A DNA stretch of 37,454 nt from Holophagaceae bacterium (GTDB lineage: Bacteria; Acidobacteriota; Holophagae; Holophagales; Holophagaceae), in contig WRHW01000017.1 in the NCBI GenBank assembly GCA_009783055.1, forward strand, positions 1 through 37,454. Reading direction: 5' to 3'. Made by a program: the position numbers and the translations under genes. The notes under the pieces are model-generated. The model ran no database searches. It saw only the letters and a program-made list of their open reading frames with translations, and was not told where the DNA came from. Of the stretch, positions 17,116 through 26,486 are shown one piece after another; the first letter of the stretch is position 1; each line of letters opens with the position of its first letter.

Positions 17116-17310
17116 GCATAACGAAGGTGACGCTGAAAAAGAACCTGCTAGCGTGCCTCTAAGTCTGCCAAATTCATAGTGGTTGGCGTGGGGGCATAGG
17201 ACATCCTAAGCATAGCGAAGGATTCCGAGAGTTCATGGTCGTTTGTTGTTCATAGGCGGGCTTGGCTCGCCGCTAAGTGAACAACAAAAACGTAAATAGC
17301 TATATTAATC
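17116..17310. repeat. Intergenic repeat, long copy (relative of 29499-29615)
   Basis: This stretch aligns with 29499-29615 at both ends: GCATAACGAAGGTGACGCTG at the left, AAGTCTGCCAAATT in the middle, and ACAACAAAAACG followed by an AT-rich tail at the right. About 80 bases in the middle are absent from the other copy. It includes a hairpin with arms TTTGTTGTTCA (17242-17252) and TGAACAACAAA (17278-17288) around a GCGGGCTTGGCTCGC core. With the palindrome at 17053 it fills most of the 414-base gap 16956-17369; no gene or RNA was recognised there. Confidence 0.7.
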
Positions 17311-17369
17311 CAATATAGGACATGATTACCGGCTGAGGACAATGTTAAGTGTGACCGCCATAAACGACT

Positions 17370-18221
17370 TTATCTTTCAACCGCCATTTTATATACGTCT
17401 GAAGGCGTTTTGCCCAAATGCCTAGCAAGTGGTTTGACTGCATCCCTTAGGGTCATTCCACCCTCCCTTGCGGCTTCCAAAAATTTGTCTGCCCAGTCCG
17501 GCAGTGCATCTATTGGCAATTCGGAGCTAGAAGATTTCAAGGTACGTTTGGCATCTGCCCCAGCAATGACAAGCACTATCTCGCCTCTCTGCTCAGAGCC
17601 AAGCTGAGCAGATATTTGTGAGGCACTACCTCTGTACCATGTTTCATGTAGCTTTGTTAATTCGCGCCCCACAGCAATTTCCCTGTCAGGCATAACTGAA
17701 TCAATGTCTTTGAGTGTCTCTTCGATTCTATGGATGCTTTCAAAAATTACCGTTGTTTCTTCTCTTGCGGCAATTTTGCGAAGAGCAGTTAGCCTGGCAG
17801 GTGCCTTGCTGGGCAGGTAGCCTAAAAAGCTAAATGAGTGTGATGGTAAACCAGATGCAACCACAGCAAGGATTACAGCAGATGGGCCTGGCAACACGCT
17901 TACTTGGGAGCCGTATTCTCTAGCAAGGCGTACCAACTCAAACCCAGGATCGTTGATGCCTGGCATACCTGCATCCGAGCAATATACAACAGTCTTGCCT
18001 GTACATAATGCAGAAGCGAGGATTTCTGTTTCTCGCTCGCCCGCATGGTCGTCAAAGCGTTGTAGCGGCTTTTTGATGTTTAGATGATTTAGCAAAGAGC
18101 CAGTGCGTCTAGTGTCCTCACATGCGACTAGGTCACATAACTCTAGTGCTTCAATGGTTCTCAGGGTTAAGTCTTTTAGATTACCCAAAGGAGTTGGTGC
18201 GAGGATGAGGTGACCGTTCAT
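17370..18221 (-). CDS. rsmI: 16S rRNA (cytidine1402-2'-O)-methyltransferase
   Basis: The product has 283 residues. It methylates the ribose of C1402 in the decoding centre of 16S rRNA using SAM. It has the tetrapyrrole-methylase fold signatures: LILAPTPLGNLKDLTLR at the N-terminus, CEDTRRTGSLL, YCSDAGMPGINDPG and VLPGPSAV, then FLGYLPSK. The ATG at 18221 gives the standard MNGHLILAPTPLGN start; a TTG at 18230 is also in frame. It begins 12 bases after the dnaX stop and is probably co-transcribed with it. Confidence 0.95.
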   Translation of the reverse strand: MNGHLILAPTPLGNLKDLTLRTIEALELCDLVACEDTRRTGSLLNHLNIKKPLQRFDDHAGERETEILASALCTGKTVVYCSDAGMPGINDPGFELVRLAREYGSQVSVLPGPSAVILAVVASGLPSHSFSFLGYLPSKAPARLTALRKIAAREETTVIFESIHRIEETLKDIDSVMPDREIAVGRELTKLHETWYRGSASQISAQLGSEQRGEIVLVIAGADAKRTLKSSSSELPIDALPDWADKFLEAAREGGMTLRDAVKPLARHLGKTPSDVYKMAVER

Positions 18222-18233
18222 CTTTATCAACGC

Positions 18234-19571
18234 CTACTTGGTTTCATTGTGTATTCCAGTTATTTCTGCCTCTGTATCTTTTAGCAATCGCTGTAAGTTT
18301 GGCTCCTGTGCAATTAGTTCCTCTTCGCTTTTAATATGCTTATCTTTGTGATTTGCTGGGGTTTGGGGCGGCAACGATGGTTGCACAACTGGAGGCGGGG
18401 GTAGATGCTGGGGCGGAGGACTGGGATAGCGCAGATTCTGCTGTGGTGGCTGATGCCTTGGGGGTGGAACTGGTTGCGTTGCAGAAGGTGCTCCCCCCCT
18501 GACCAGTGCATCTAGAGGAGCCAAATTGGGAAGCTGAGCGGCTGTTAGGAGGGCCAGTTCTATGACCACTTGGGGCAGGCTCGAATCCCTTAAATCCCTT
18601 TCCCTCTGTATCAAAAAACTCATCATGCGGGAAAGTCTCAAGATTTCATGTGTTTGCAAGCCAGATCGGGTGCCACTTTCTAGGTGATCCCTAAAGGCCA
18701 GCATCAGTTCTTTCCAGAAATTAGCCCAGTCAGCCCCCAAACTAGCAAGAGCCTCGCAGTGATCCAAAATGCTAGTAGTATCACCAGAAAGCAGGGATTC
18801 GAGTACACCTTTGACCCTCATGGCAGGCACGATCCCAAGCTGTTCCCTTACCAATGACTCGAGTACCTTTCCATCTCCAGCAGATATTACACGATCCAAG
18901 GTGGTAAGGGCATCCCTCATCGATCCTTGACCAGCTTCTGCAACCAAGCGCAGGCTACCCGCTTCTGTTGTGACCCCCTCAGAATCGCAAACATATTGGA
19001 GTCTGGCCTCGATTAGCCCCACAGGGATTAGGCGAAATGGAAATATCTGGACGCGACTCTTGATGGTATCAGGGACATCTTGTAGCTCTGTTGTGGCCAA
19101 AATAAAAATTGCGTGTGGTGGCGGCTCCTCCAGAATTTTCAACAGGGCATCAAAGGCTTGGCGAGATAGCATGTGGACTTCGTCGATAATATATACTCGG
19201 TAACGGCAAAATGCAGGCCGAGTTTGAACCTGCTCCCTCAGTGCCCTTGCGTCCTCAACGCTGGCACGGCTGGCCGCGTCAATTTCTACTATATCCATAT
19301 TGCGATCAGGTTGTTCTGAGGCATGGCAAGGGTCACAATTATCGCAAGGCATATGCGTTGGGCCTTCGGTACAATTTAGTGCCCTTGCCAATATTCGCGC
19401 GGTACTTGTCTTGCCAGTCCCCCTAACGCCCGCAAATAAAAAGGCCTGATGGTGGATAGCCCCAGACGTCTTTGCCCTGGTGAGCGCGTTGGTGAGTGCC
19501 TTAACGCTTGCAGTCTGCCCTACTAGGTCAGAAAGAATGCGGGGGCGATATTTCAAAGCGAGTGTAGTCAT
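18234..19571 (-). CDS. dnaX: DNA polymerase III subunit gamma/tau
   Basis: The product has 445 residues and is the ATPase subunit of the clamp loader. The Walker A is GVRGTGKT with Lys54; four zinc-binding cysteines lie at about 67, 76, 79 and 82; the Walker B is IIDEVHML and the sensor region is TIKSRVQIF. A proline- and glutamine-rich linker spans about 360-415, ending in a short acidic tail. The long tau-specific polymerase-binding domain is absent, so this is a gamma-like length. No strong ribosome site precedes the ATG; a 6-bp hairpin (CCATCG/CGATGG) lies just upstream. Confidence 0.95.
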   Translation of the reverse strand: MTTLALKYRPRILSDLVGQTASVKALTNALTRAKTSGAIHHQAFLFAGVRGTGKTSTARILARALNCTEGPTHMPCDNCDPCHASEQPDRNMDIVEIDAASRASVEDARALREQVQTRPAFCRYRVYIIDEVHMLSRQAFDALLKILEEPPPHAIFILATTELQDVPDTIKSRVQIFPFRLIPVGLIEARLQYVCDSEGVTTEAGSLRLVAEAGQGSMRDALTTLDRVISAGDGKVLESLVREQLGIVPAMRVKGVLESLLSGDTTSILDHCEALASLGADWANFWKELMLAFRDHLESGTRSGLQTHEILRLSRMMSFLIQRERDLRDSSLPQVVIELALLTAAQLPNLAPLDALVRGGAPSATQPVPPPRHQPPQQNLRYPSPPPQHLPPPPVVQPSLPPQTPANHKDKHIKSEEELIAQEPNLQRLLKDTEAEITGIHNETK

Positions 19572-20037
19572 GTCTGTATTTTACCATCGTCAGCGATGGT
19601 GATCGAATGGATGTTTGGAAATAGTCGTACCTAGCAACCAAACTTTTTATAGTCCATAGTAGCCTTTTCTATGGGGATTATGATGGGGATTCCTAATTGA
19701 CAAGTGGATAGTGTCGAGTGATTAGTGGTTAATGGAGGTAATTTCAAAATCCAGTTTCTCGTCTGTGCCTTCCCATCCGCCGCATCCTGCTTAGTGACTG
19801 CAAATTATGAAATAATACAATGTTACGCAGGATTCGGCTACATTCGGGCACCACCTACCAACTCCGTTGTTTCAAACCCCCATGGGGTTTTGAAAAGGGC
19901 TCAATGGATAGTCTCCACTCAAAATATTCCTATTTCACCCAGAAACCATTCGATTATGCTAAATCCACCTATTCAAAATATTTCCAAAGCAGTTCGCCAT
20001 AAGCTATTCTGGATATTGCTGATTAATCTGGTGGCCT
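19572..20037. other. 466-base gap between dnaX and the sigma factor gene
   Basis: This is the divergent intergenic region. A 119-codon open frame here (19725-20084) has no family resemblance or coding character and overlaps the sigma gene, so I do not annotate it. A hairpin at 19871-19894 (TTCAAACCCC, loop CAT, GGGGTTTTGAA, with one bulge) is the main structure. A TTGACA at about 19696 lacks a convincing -10 partner. No tRNA was seen. Confidence 0.5.
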
Positions 20038-20901
20038 TTGTCTATTCGCCCTCACGACTACGATATCTTGGACAAATACTTTGAGTCCATTCGTCACCTT
20101 CCAAGGCTTTCGCCTGAGGAGGAGGAGGCATGCGCCAAGATGTGGCAAAAAGACAAAAACCCAGAGGGTTTGCAACGATTAATTGAGGGAAATCTGCGCT
20201 ATGTCATTAAGGAGGCCAAAAGATATCAGGGCTTGGGCCTTGATTTGATTGATCTGATAAGCGAAGGGAACCTTGGACTGATTACTGCGGCAAAACGCTT
20301 TGACCCTGATAGAAAAACAAAGTTTTTAAGCTATGCTTCGCCTTGGATTAGACAAACCATCTTTCATGCACTTGCCGAAAATGGGTCGAAAATACGGCTA
20401 CCTGAAAAACTGGCGGCACAAATTTATCATTTGAAACACACCATTCAGCAACTAGAACAACACCTTGGCTACAAGCCATCGGTTGGGGAAATTGCAGATT
20501 CTAGCAATCATTCGATTAAAGAAGTTGAAAAATTGTTGTTAATGCAGGAGGCACTTAAGCCGATTAGCACAGAGCAGGTTTGGGGAGAAAGTGATATTTC
20601 CATAGAAGATACACTAGAACAAGACGTTGTCCTTACTGCTATGGAAACTTTAGAGCACGAGGCACACTTAAATGGGTTAAAATTTGGGCTTGCTTCCCTA
20701 TCTGCTAAGGAGAAGCATATTATAGAGTTGCACTATGGAATTAATGGAAAACAGCCGATGACCCTAGAAAATATTGGGAAGGCACTTACCCCACCACTTA
20801 GTCGTGAATATGTTAGGCAAATCGAGAGTCGCGCCTTCAATAAAATTCGCAAGCACAGCAAGGGGATCGTATCGCATTTTTTGGATGGGAATACTAAATG
20901 A
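20038..20901 (+). CDS. Sigma-70 family RNA polymerase sigma factor (RpoD/group 2-like, short)
   Basis: The product has 287 residues. Region 1.2 is at the N-terminus (YDILDKYFESIRHLPRLSPEEE). Region 2 covers GNLRYVIKEAKRYQG, DLIDLISEGNLGL and the promoter-opening/-10 segment FLSYASPWIRQTIFHALAENG. Region 3 has LGYKPSVGEIAD. Region 4 ends with the helix-turn-helix TLENIGKAL and REYVRQIESRAFNKIR. The long acidic region 1.1 is missing, so this is either an alternative (RpoS/HrdB-like) factor or a compact housekeeping one. An in-frame TGA at 20020-20022 leaves TTG at 20038 as the only reasonable start. Its stop overlaps the next gene's ATG by 4 bases, indicating translational coupling. Confidence 0.92.
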   Translation: MSIRPHDYDILDKYFESIRHLPRLSPEEEEACAKMWQKDKNPEGLQRLIEGNLRYVIKEAKRYQGLGLDLIDLISEGNLGLITAAKRFDPDRKTKFLSYASPWIRQTIFHALAENGSKIRLPEKLAAQIYHLKHTIQQLEQHLGYKPSVGEIADSSNHSIKEVEKLLLMQEALKPISTEQVWGESDISIEDTLEQDVVLTAMETLEHEAHLNGLKFGLASLSAKEKHIIELHYGINGKQPMTLENIGKALTPPLSREYVRQIESRAFNKIRKHSKGIVSHFLDGNTK

Positions 20902-21803
20902 AGGCTAAGCTAAACTGCCTGCTTTGCCTTGGTAAAGGGGTGATAATCGATCCAGACCCTACACTTCCAGCCCGTATTTGTAGCTGTTCAAAGGGTGCAA
21001 GGGGCGAATCTATAACCCAAGGTATTCCAGCTAGGTATCGTGATATATCTATTGATGGTTTTTGGAAGTGGTGGAAGGGCGAATTCCCGGATGAAAGAAT
21101 CCAAGAAGAGTTAAATTCAGCACGAATTCTGGTTGAAAATGAACACTGCAAGGAAACAATACCTATTGACTTGCAAAATAAAATTGCTGGTATTTTGAGC
21201 AAATGCGCATCCAGAAACGAGAATGAGAAGGGATGGGAGACAATCAGGTTTGCCCAAGAGCCAAACGGCTTTGGTGCCCTAAAGACATGGATCAACAGGA
21301 GCCATAGAGATAGAGATATTTGTCTATGGTGGATAGATGGGCCGCCGGGGAGTGGTCGTAGTAGCCTAGCTTCTGCTGTTCTGCAAGCATGGTGCGAAAA
21401 GGTTGGTAGCACGGGGCTATTTGTAAGGGTACAGACTTTTAGCCAGGAGCTAAAGAATACTTACTATGACTCTCGAAGCTGGCAAAATTCTGATTTTATT
21501 AGCGAGAGGGATCGCATGGCTCCACTTGAGATGGCTCCTTGTCTTGTGTTGGATGATTTTCATAGGATAGATACAGACATCAGAGTTGTGCGTGCCTTTG
21601 CACAATTACTGGACTACCGTTGGAGTGAGCTATTGCCAACAATAATTACTGCAACTAAATGGGCAGAATCGTTGCAAGCCGATGGGGAATCCTATCCAAT
21701 AATGAAATTAGAAGACGTAAGCCTACTAAATCGGTTATCCCAAGCGCGCAGAGTTGAATTAGTTCCCACCCTGTCGCGTATTATGAGAACAGTTTCACGA
21801 TAA
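20898..21803 (+). CDS. DnaC/IstB-like AAA+ ATPase with zinc-type N-terminus and altered Walker A
   Basis: The product has 301 residues. It begins with two cysteine pairs (Cys7/Cys10 and Cys28/Cys30) that could bind zinc, as in some helicase-loader proteins. The AAA+ core has GPPGSGRSS, where the Walker A lysine is Arg154, and a Walker B LVLDDFHRI (Asp219/Asp220). DnaC-type proteins load the replicative helicase; a Lys-to-Arg change normally weakens or abolishes ATP hydrolysis. The gene overlaps the sigma factor stop by 4 bases (ATGA) and lies 7 bases before the MMPL gene. The role is inferred from fold only; no primosomal neighbours are present. Confidence 0.75.
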   Translation: MKAKLNCLLCLGKGVIIDPDPTLPARICSCSKGARGESITQGIPARYRDISIDGFWKWWKGEFPDERIQEELNSARILVENEHCKETIPIDLQNKIAGILSKCASRNENEKGWETIRFAQEPNGFGALKTWINRSHRDRDICLWWIDGPPGSGRSSLASAVLQAWCEKVGSTGLFVRVQTFSQELKNTYYDSRSWQNSDFISERDRMAPLEMAPCLVLDDFHRIDTDIRVVRAFAQLLDYRWSELLPTIITATKWAESLQADGESYPIMKLEDVSLLNRLSQARRVELVPTLSRIMRTVSR

Positions 21804-21810
21804 AAACGAT

Positions 21811-24405
21811 ATGAAAAAAATACTTCGACACCTGCTACTAAAACATTTGCAGACCCCCAAAAGTTTTTGGATATTAGTTGGAGCCATTACCCTAGTACTG
21901 GGGTTAGGTACGCTAAGGGTTGAAAGGCGACTCGACTTGATGAGCCTACTCCCAACGGATCACCCCATAGTTAAAGCAAGCATACAGGCGGGCGTTGGTC
22001 AGCATGAACTGCTATGGGTTGTTGCCGAGGGAACCCCGGATGACATTGGCAGTCGCCGTGATTGGGCAGACAACATCATAGAAAACTTGCTAGATATTAG
22101 TGAAATGCCACTCAATGGACTTTCGGATGAAGGCGGTATTTCACCATCTATTCCTGTCCCGGAAAATAAGGATGGCAAAGGTCTCTCGCTCTGGCCACCC
22201 CTGCTTGCGGCTGGTAGCTTGCTGGAAGGCGATGGCGCAGTGGCTAGGTTAGTGACAGAGCACTTGTATGCTATAGCACCCATACTTATTGGTGAGGGAT
22301 TGATACCACTAAATGATCCAAAACAGCTAGGCGAGCGATTTAAGAAGACCGCAAAAGCACTTGCTTCGCCTGATCCAATACCTGCAAAGCTGGCTCAGCT
22401 AGACCCCCTCGATCTGCTGAACCTACTACCAGAGAATCTTGCAGAAGCAAACCTGCTCAATGGCGCATTAAGTAACATTCCGATAAAAATAAGGACGGGC
22501 TATATCGAAACCAGCGATGAACAATATGTCTTGGTTCCACTGGTGCTAAATTTTCAAAATGGCGAGACGGCTAGAACAGGACGGATATTAGCATGGATTG
22601 GAAATAGTTGCGGTGGCCAACCTCCTGAAAAGGCTAACTTCAAAGATGTCCAGACTGCCTTGTCGACAAATGCGAAAAGGCCATTTCCAGTCAAGGTCAC
22701 TGGGGCACATGCAATTGCATATTGGGAGTCAAACCGCCTAGGTACTGAAGTTGCCATTAGTCTCTGCCTTAGCTTTATACTTATCGGGGTTGTCTATTGG
22801 GTGGGATTCCGCACTCTGACTGGATATGGCTTTGTTATCATTCCACTTCTTTTAGCTATGTTTTGGACGCTTGGCACTACTGGATGGATACTTGGTAGGC
22901 TAAATATGATGGCCGCGGCCTTTGGTGCTGTTCTGCTTGGAGTAGGAGATGATGTGGGCATCCTGATCTTTAGCCGGTATAAAGATGAACGTTCATCAGG
23001 AAAGTGTAAATCGTTATCCCTCAGATCAGCCTTGCTTTCTACCGGACCGGGGGTTATCGTTGGTATGTTATCAACCTCGCTGGTATTTTTCTCTTGCCTA
23101 ATTGCCCCATTTCCGGGCTTCAGAGACTTAGGGCTAACCGCTGGTATCGGTATGCTGGCCTGCCTTGCTACTACTTTTTTACTGATGCCACCCATGCTTT
23201 TAGCATTCGACAATGGAAAGGGTGTATTCGCACCAAAAGGCTTGCAAAAACAGTTGCCCCTGGGCAAGCCTACATTCAGAAATGCTATCCTTGCAGTCAG
23301 CTTAGTTGCATTTGCGACTGTAGGCATAATCTGGCTCAGATGGGAGGAAGACCTGCGGAGGTTTAGGCAGGTGGGTAATCCTGCCCTAGAGTTGCAGGAA
23401 AACTTAGGCAAGGTACTAGGAGCAGGATTGCAACCCCTTGCTATTCAATTGCCTATGGACGACCTCTTGCCAATGCGGTGGAACATAGTGGCAGATGTTC
23501 TCGGAGCAGAGGGATACACACTGCCTCATTGGGAGCCAATGCAAAATTGGTTTAGCCCGGCATATTCTCCAAGTCAGTGGGTAGATAGGGCGATGGAACT
23601 AGCTAATAGGGAAGGTTTAGACCCAAAGGTGCTAAAGCAACCACTATCAGCCCTTTCCAATAGTATCAATAATCCCCTTGCAGGGCCGCTTTCACTAATG
23701 ACACTCCTTAATCCGTCTCAAGAGGGCATCGAATATGTCATTCCAGATAAATTATCGGATAAAGCCAATAGCCTGAACTATGAAAATGGATCACCATCAG
23801 GGAAATATGTACTTGATGGAGAAGACTATATGTTTTCTATACCAATCAGGCTCCCAGAAACAGCCTTGGACAGGGTTGAGTCAGCCCTAGAATCTGCTAA
23901 TGGCAGGCTCGTTGGCACACGGCCATTATTTAAGGTAATAAAGACTATCGCCAAGCAGTCTCTCAGAGAAGTTGTTTTTGTTGGGTTTGCCGCTATCGTT
24001 GTAGTAATAGGATTTTTTGGACGTAGGTGGATATTCCTTGGGCTGGCAGTAGCTCCAATGATTGCAAGCCAAGTTGGTGTTCTTGGCACCCTTGGATGGA
24101 CAAACGAGCCATTGACATTTTTGAGCCTAATAGCCATGCCTGTTGCTCTTGGTGTAAGCGTTGATACAGTATTTAATCTGCTAAACAGGGCTAGGCATGA
24201 CATCAACGCACCCGCAAAGGTTTCCAGAGTTAATGCTGTTTGTGCTGGCACTACCCTAGCAGGGTTTGGTGGCCTAGCCTTTAGTAGCTATAAAGGCTTA
24301 CAGGGGTTGGGCATTGCCGCCATCGGGGGCACCGCTGTAGCCCTGTTGACGATTCAATGGCTTCTACCTTGGATACTCGAAAAGTGGCCTCTCAATAAAA
24401 ATTAA
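21811..24405 (+). CDS. MMPL/RND-family membrane transporter
   Basis: The product has 864 residues in two similar halves. Each half has one membrane helix, a large extracytoplasmic domain and a bundle of about five helices. The first half carries LLGVGDDVGILIFSRYKDE and the second PVALGVSVDTVFNLLNRARHD, the charged helix-4 motif typical of this proton-driven superfamily. Members export lipids, hopanoids or other hydrophobic molecules; the substrate here is unknown. It is the last gene of the sigma/AAA+ operon, with only a 7-base gap upstream. Its TAA stop overlaps the converging helicase gene's TAA within TTAA at 24402-24405. Confidence 0.9.
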   Translation: MKKILRHLLLKHLQTPKSFWILVGAITLVLGLGTLRVERRLDLMSLLPTDHPIVKASIQAGVGQHELLWVVAEGTPDDIGSRRDWADNIIENLLDISEMPLNGLSDEGGISPSIPVPENKDGKGLSLWPPLLAAGSLLEGDGAVARLVTEHLYAIAPILIGEGLIPLNDPKQLGERFKKTAKALASPDPIPAKLAQLDPLDLLNLLPENLAEANLLNGALSNIPIKIRTGYIETSDEQYVLVPLVLNFQNGETARTGRILAWIGNSCGGQPPEKANFKDVQTALSTNAKRPFPVKVTGAHAIAYWESNRLGTEVAISLCLSFILIGVVYWVGFRTLTGYGFVIIPLLLAMFWTLGTTGWILGRLNMMAAAFGAVLLGVGDDVGILIFSRYKDERSSGKCKSLSLRSALLSTGPGVIVGMLSTSLVFFSCLIAPFPGFRDLGLTAGIGMLACLATTFLLMPPMLLAFDNGKGVFAPKGLQKQLPLGKPTFRNAILAVSLVAFATVGIIWLRWEEDLRRFRQVGNPALELQENLGKVLGAGLQPLAIQLPMDDLLPMRWNIVADVLGAEGYTLPHWEPMQNWFSPAYSPSQWVDRAMELANREGLDPKVLKQPLSALSNSINNPLAGPLSLMTLLNPSQEGIEYVIPDKLSDKANSLNYENGSPSGKYVLDGEDYMFSIPIRLPETALDRVESALESANGRLVGTRPLFKVIKTIAKQSLREVVFVGFAAIVVVIGFFGRRWIFLGLAVAPMIASQVGVLGTLGWTNEPLTFLSLIAMPVALGVSVDTVFNLLNRARHDINAPAKVSRVNAVCAGTTLAGFGGLAFSSYKGLQGLGIAAIGGTAVALLTIQWLLPWILEKWPLNKN

Positions 24406-26486
24406 AGTCTTTCCAAGAATTCCTCTACCCTCGCCCAATCCCTGGTGATTGGGAATGGTGGTAGGGCGGCTCTTACTTGGGCGGCATAGCCTTTTCCAAG
24501 ATGGTCTTCTGTAGGTAGCAGTAGACGTGGGTCGAGAATGCATACAATACCTTTGTCTGATCGAGTTCGTATTAGACGGCCAATTCCCTGCTTTAGCTTT
24601 AATGTCATTTGAGGTAACTGAATACCTTTGAAACCTAATCCAGGTCTCACTGCATCCGCTTCCCTTATTCGAGCCTGAATCACCGGGTCGTCCGGTGGCG
24701 CAAAAGGCAAGGCTGTGACTATCACAAGGCTCAATGCATCCCCCGGCAGGTCGACTCCCTGCCAAAATGACGCAAGGCCAAGCAGTACAGCCTCTGGTGT
24801 TTTGCGGAATTTCTTTAGCAACTGTGACCTTGACAGTCCATCTCCCTGCACAAAAAAAATGAGGGAGGGTAATGCATTCTGGAGGCGGGTTTTGAAAGCA
24901 GAAAGCATCTTGCGACTTGTAAATAACACCAAGGCCCGCCCTCGTGATGCTACAAGCAATCTCGTCATTGCAGAGAGAGAGGACTCTATCCATGCAAGTT
25001 CTCCTACACCATCCCGTCCGGCCTTTCTCTCTGGGATACCTGGAGGAATAAATAGCATTCCCTGATTTTCAAAATCAAATGGACTTTCAACTACTGCTCC
25101 GCGCTCTGCTTCTTCATTACTAAATCCGAGCCTTAGCTTGAGGCCATTATATCCACTACCATCTCTCAGGGTGGCAGATGTCATAATCACAGTCTCGAAG
25201 CCCCGCCGCAGATATTTGTGAAAAAATGGTTTCACATCTATGGGATTTGCCTTGAAAATTACCGTCTGTTGGCCATCGCGAGTGATGGTAGAAACCCAAC
25301 CCTGGGGCTGTCCAAAAATTAACTCCATCCTCTTGAATGCCAGTGATATTCTCTCAGTCAGCTTTCGCCAAATAGCCTTTTCTATTGCATTATCCTGCTC
25401 GGTATCGCGACTACGGTCTGCCAGACGCTTTGCTTCTATAAATGTTGCCTGCCCCGCCTGTATCCAATCGACCACTGCAGTCGCTATTGGACTGAGTTCT
25501 AAGCGAGGGTCGTCAAAACCAACAGAAATGGATTCCTTTGGAATCAGTGCCAACAGACTTCGCCAAGCTTCGCTCCAAGGATTCAGATGCGCCGAGATCA
25601 TCGCGCCTTCGTGTTCTTTGCTTGCTTCTTCCTCCAGATCATTAAAGAGCATGGTCATTGCTCGGTTAGACCATTGCTCAGCACAGCTATCTGTCAATTG
25701 CTCTTCTATTCCGTGAGCCTCATCCAATACAAGCACTGGAGCGTCAGGGAGTATAGAACCGCTACCCTCATCCCTCATGCGGCGGTCTGCCAATAGCAAG
25801 GCGTGGTTTACAACTATCAGATCAGCTTCAACTACCTCCTGGCGCAATTTTGTTAAGTGGCAAATATTTTTTTTTGGACATTGGGAGCCTAGGCATTTTT
25901 CTGCTCTTGCATTTATCTTTTCCCACAAATCAGACTCGCCCTCTGCCTGTCGCCCAAGTTCTTCTCTGTCACCTGTTTCGGTTTCTGTAGCCCACTTTGG
26001 CAGAGCCATCCACAGGCTGTAATCTGCTTTGGAAAGTTCTGCAGGGGGGCGCGTCTGGGCGCGCTCAAAGGCTGATTTACAAAGATAATTCGACCTGCCT
26101 TTTGCTAATACTGCTTTGATCTCTACCCCCAGTATCCCTCTAGCCCTAGGGAGATCATCATCGAGCAATTGTCTCTGCAATTGTTTTGTACGGGTTGCAA
26201 TCATAACCGGAAACTGCGCGGTAACTATGGAAGGTATTAAATAGCCAAGCGATTTGCCTATACCGGTTCCGGCTTCTATGGCCTGAATTAGTCCATCTGG
26301 CTTGTCTTCAAGCTCCCCTCCATTTTGTTTCCAGTAGCTAAAATTATCTTTTGCCTCATGGATAGCCTCCCAAACGAACTTCGCCATCTCGTGTTGCCCA
26401 GGGCGTTCCTCTGCCCCAGGAAAACAAGAAAAAATGCGCCCAGTTTGGGGAGCAAAATACTGATCCATTGGGTGTAATTTATTCAT
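24402..26486 (-). CDS. DinG/XPD-like ATP-dependent DNA helicase
   Basis: The product is about 694 residues. Superfamily 2 motifs are Walker A AGTGIGKS (Lys near 78), the DEAH box VLVLDEAHGIEEQ, TSATLRDG, GLASFWQGVDLPGDAL, and QGIGRLIRTRSDKG. Four cysteines (one in NYLCKSAF, three in CLGSQCPKKNIC) fit the iron-sulfur cluster of DinG/XPD helicases, so it should unwind DNA 5' to 3', acting in repair or at R-loops. ATG 26486 (MNKLHPMDQY) is used; the frame also opens at TTG 26516. Neither has a strong ribosome site. Confidence 0.92.
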   Translation of the reverse strand: MNKLHPMDQYFAPQTGRIFSCFPGAEERPGQHEMAKFVWEAIHEAKDNFSYWKQNGGELEDKPDGLIQAIEAGTGIGKSLGYLIPSIVTAQFPVMIATRTKQLQRQLLDDDLPRARGILGVEIKAVLAKGRSNYLCKSAFERAQTRPPAELSKADYSLWMALPKWATETETGDREELGRQAEGESDLWEKINARAEKCLGSQCPKKNICHLTKLRQEVVEADLIVVNHALLLADRRMRDEGSGSILPDAPVLVLDEAHGIEEQLTDSCAEQWSNRAMTMLFNDLEEEASKEHEGAMISAHLNPWSEAWRSLLALIPKESISVGFDDPRLELSPIATAVVDWIQAGQATFIEAKRLADRSRDTEQDNAIEKAIWRKLTERISLAFKRMELIFGQPQGWVSTITRDGQQTVIFKANPIDVKPFFHKYLRRGFETVIMTSATLRDGSGYNGLKLRLGFSNEEAERGAVVESPFDFENQGMLFIPPGIPERKAGRDGVGELAWIESSLSAMTRLLVASRGRALVLFTSRKMLSAFKTRLQNALPSLIFFVQGDGLSRSQLLKKFRKTPEAVLLGLASFWQGVDLPGDALSLVIVTALPFAPPDDPVIQARIREADAVRPGLGFKGIQLPQMTLKLKQGIGRLIRTRSDKGIVCILDPRLLLPTEDHLGKGYAAQVRAALPPFPITRDWARVEEFLERL

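Noticed and set aside
16956-17369. tRNA or small RNA gene in the gap
   Set aside because: No cloverleaf or T-arm consensus was found; the visible structure is explained by repeats.
19725-20084. 119-codon frame before the sigma factor gene as a gene
   Set aside because: It has no family resemblance and no ribosome site, and it overlaps the sigma factor in another frame.
22794-23411. Long antisense frame inside the MMPL gene
   Set aside because: It is a shadow of the transmembrane coding strand; no motifs or start signals.
24402-24405. Functional meaning of the shared TTAA stop between the MMPL and helicase genes
   Set aside because: Convergent stop overlap of this type is common and needs no special explanation.
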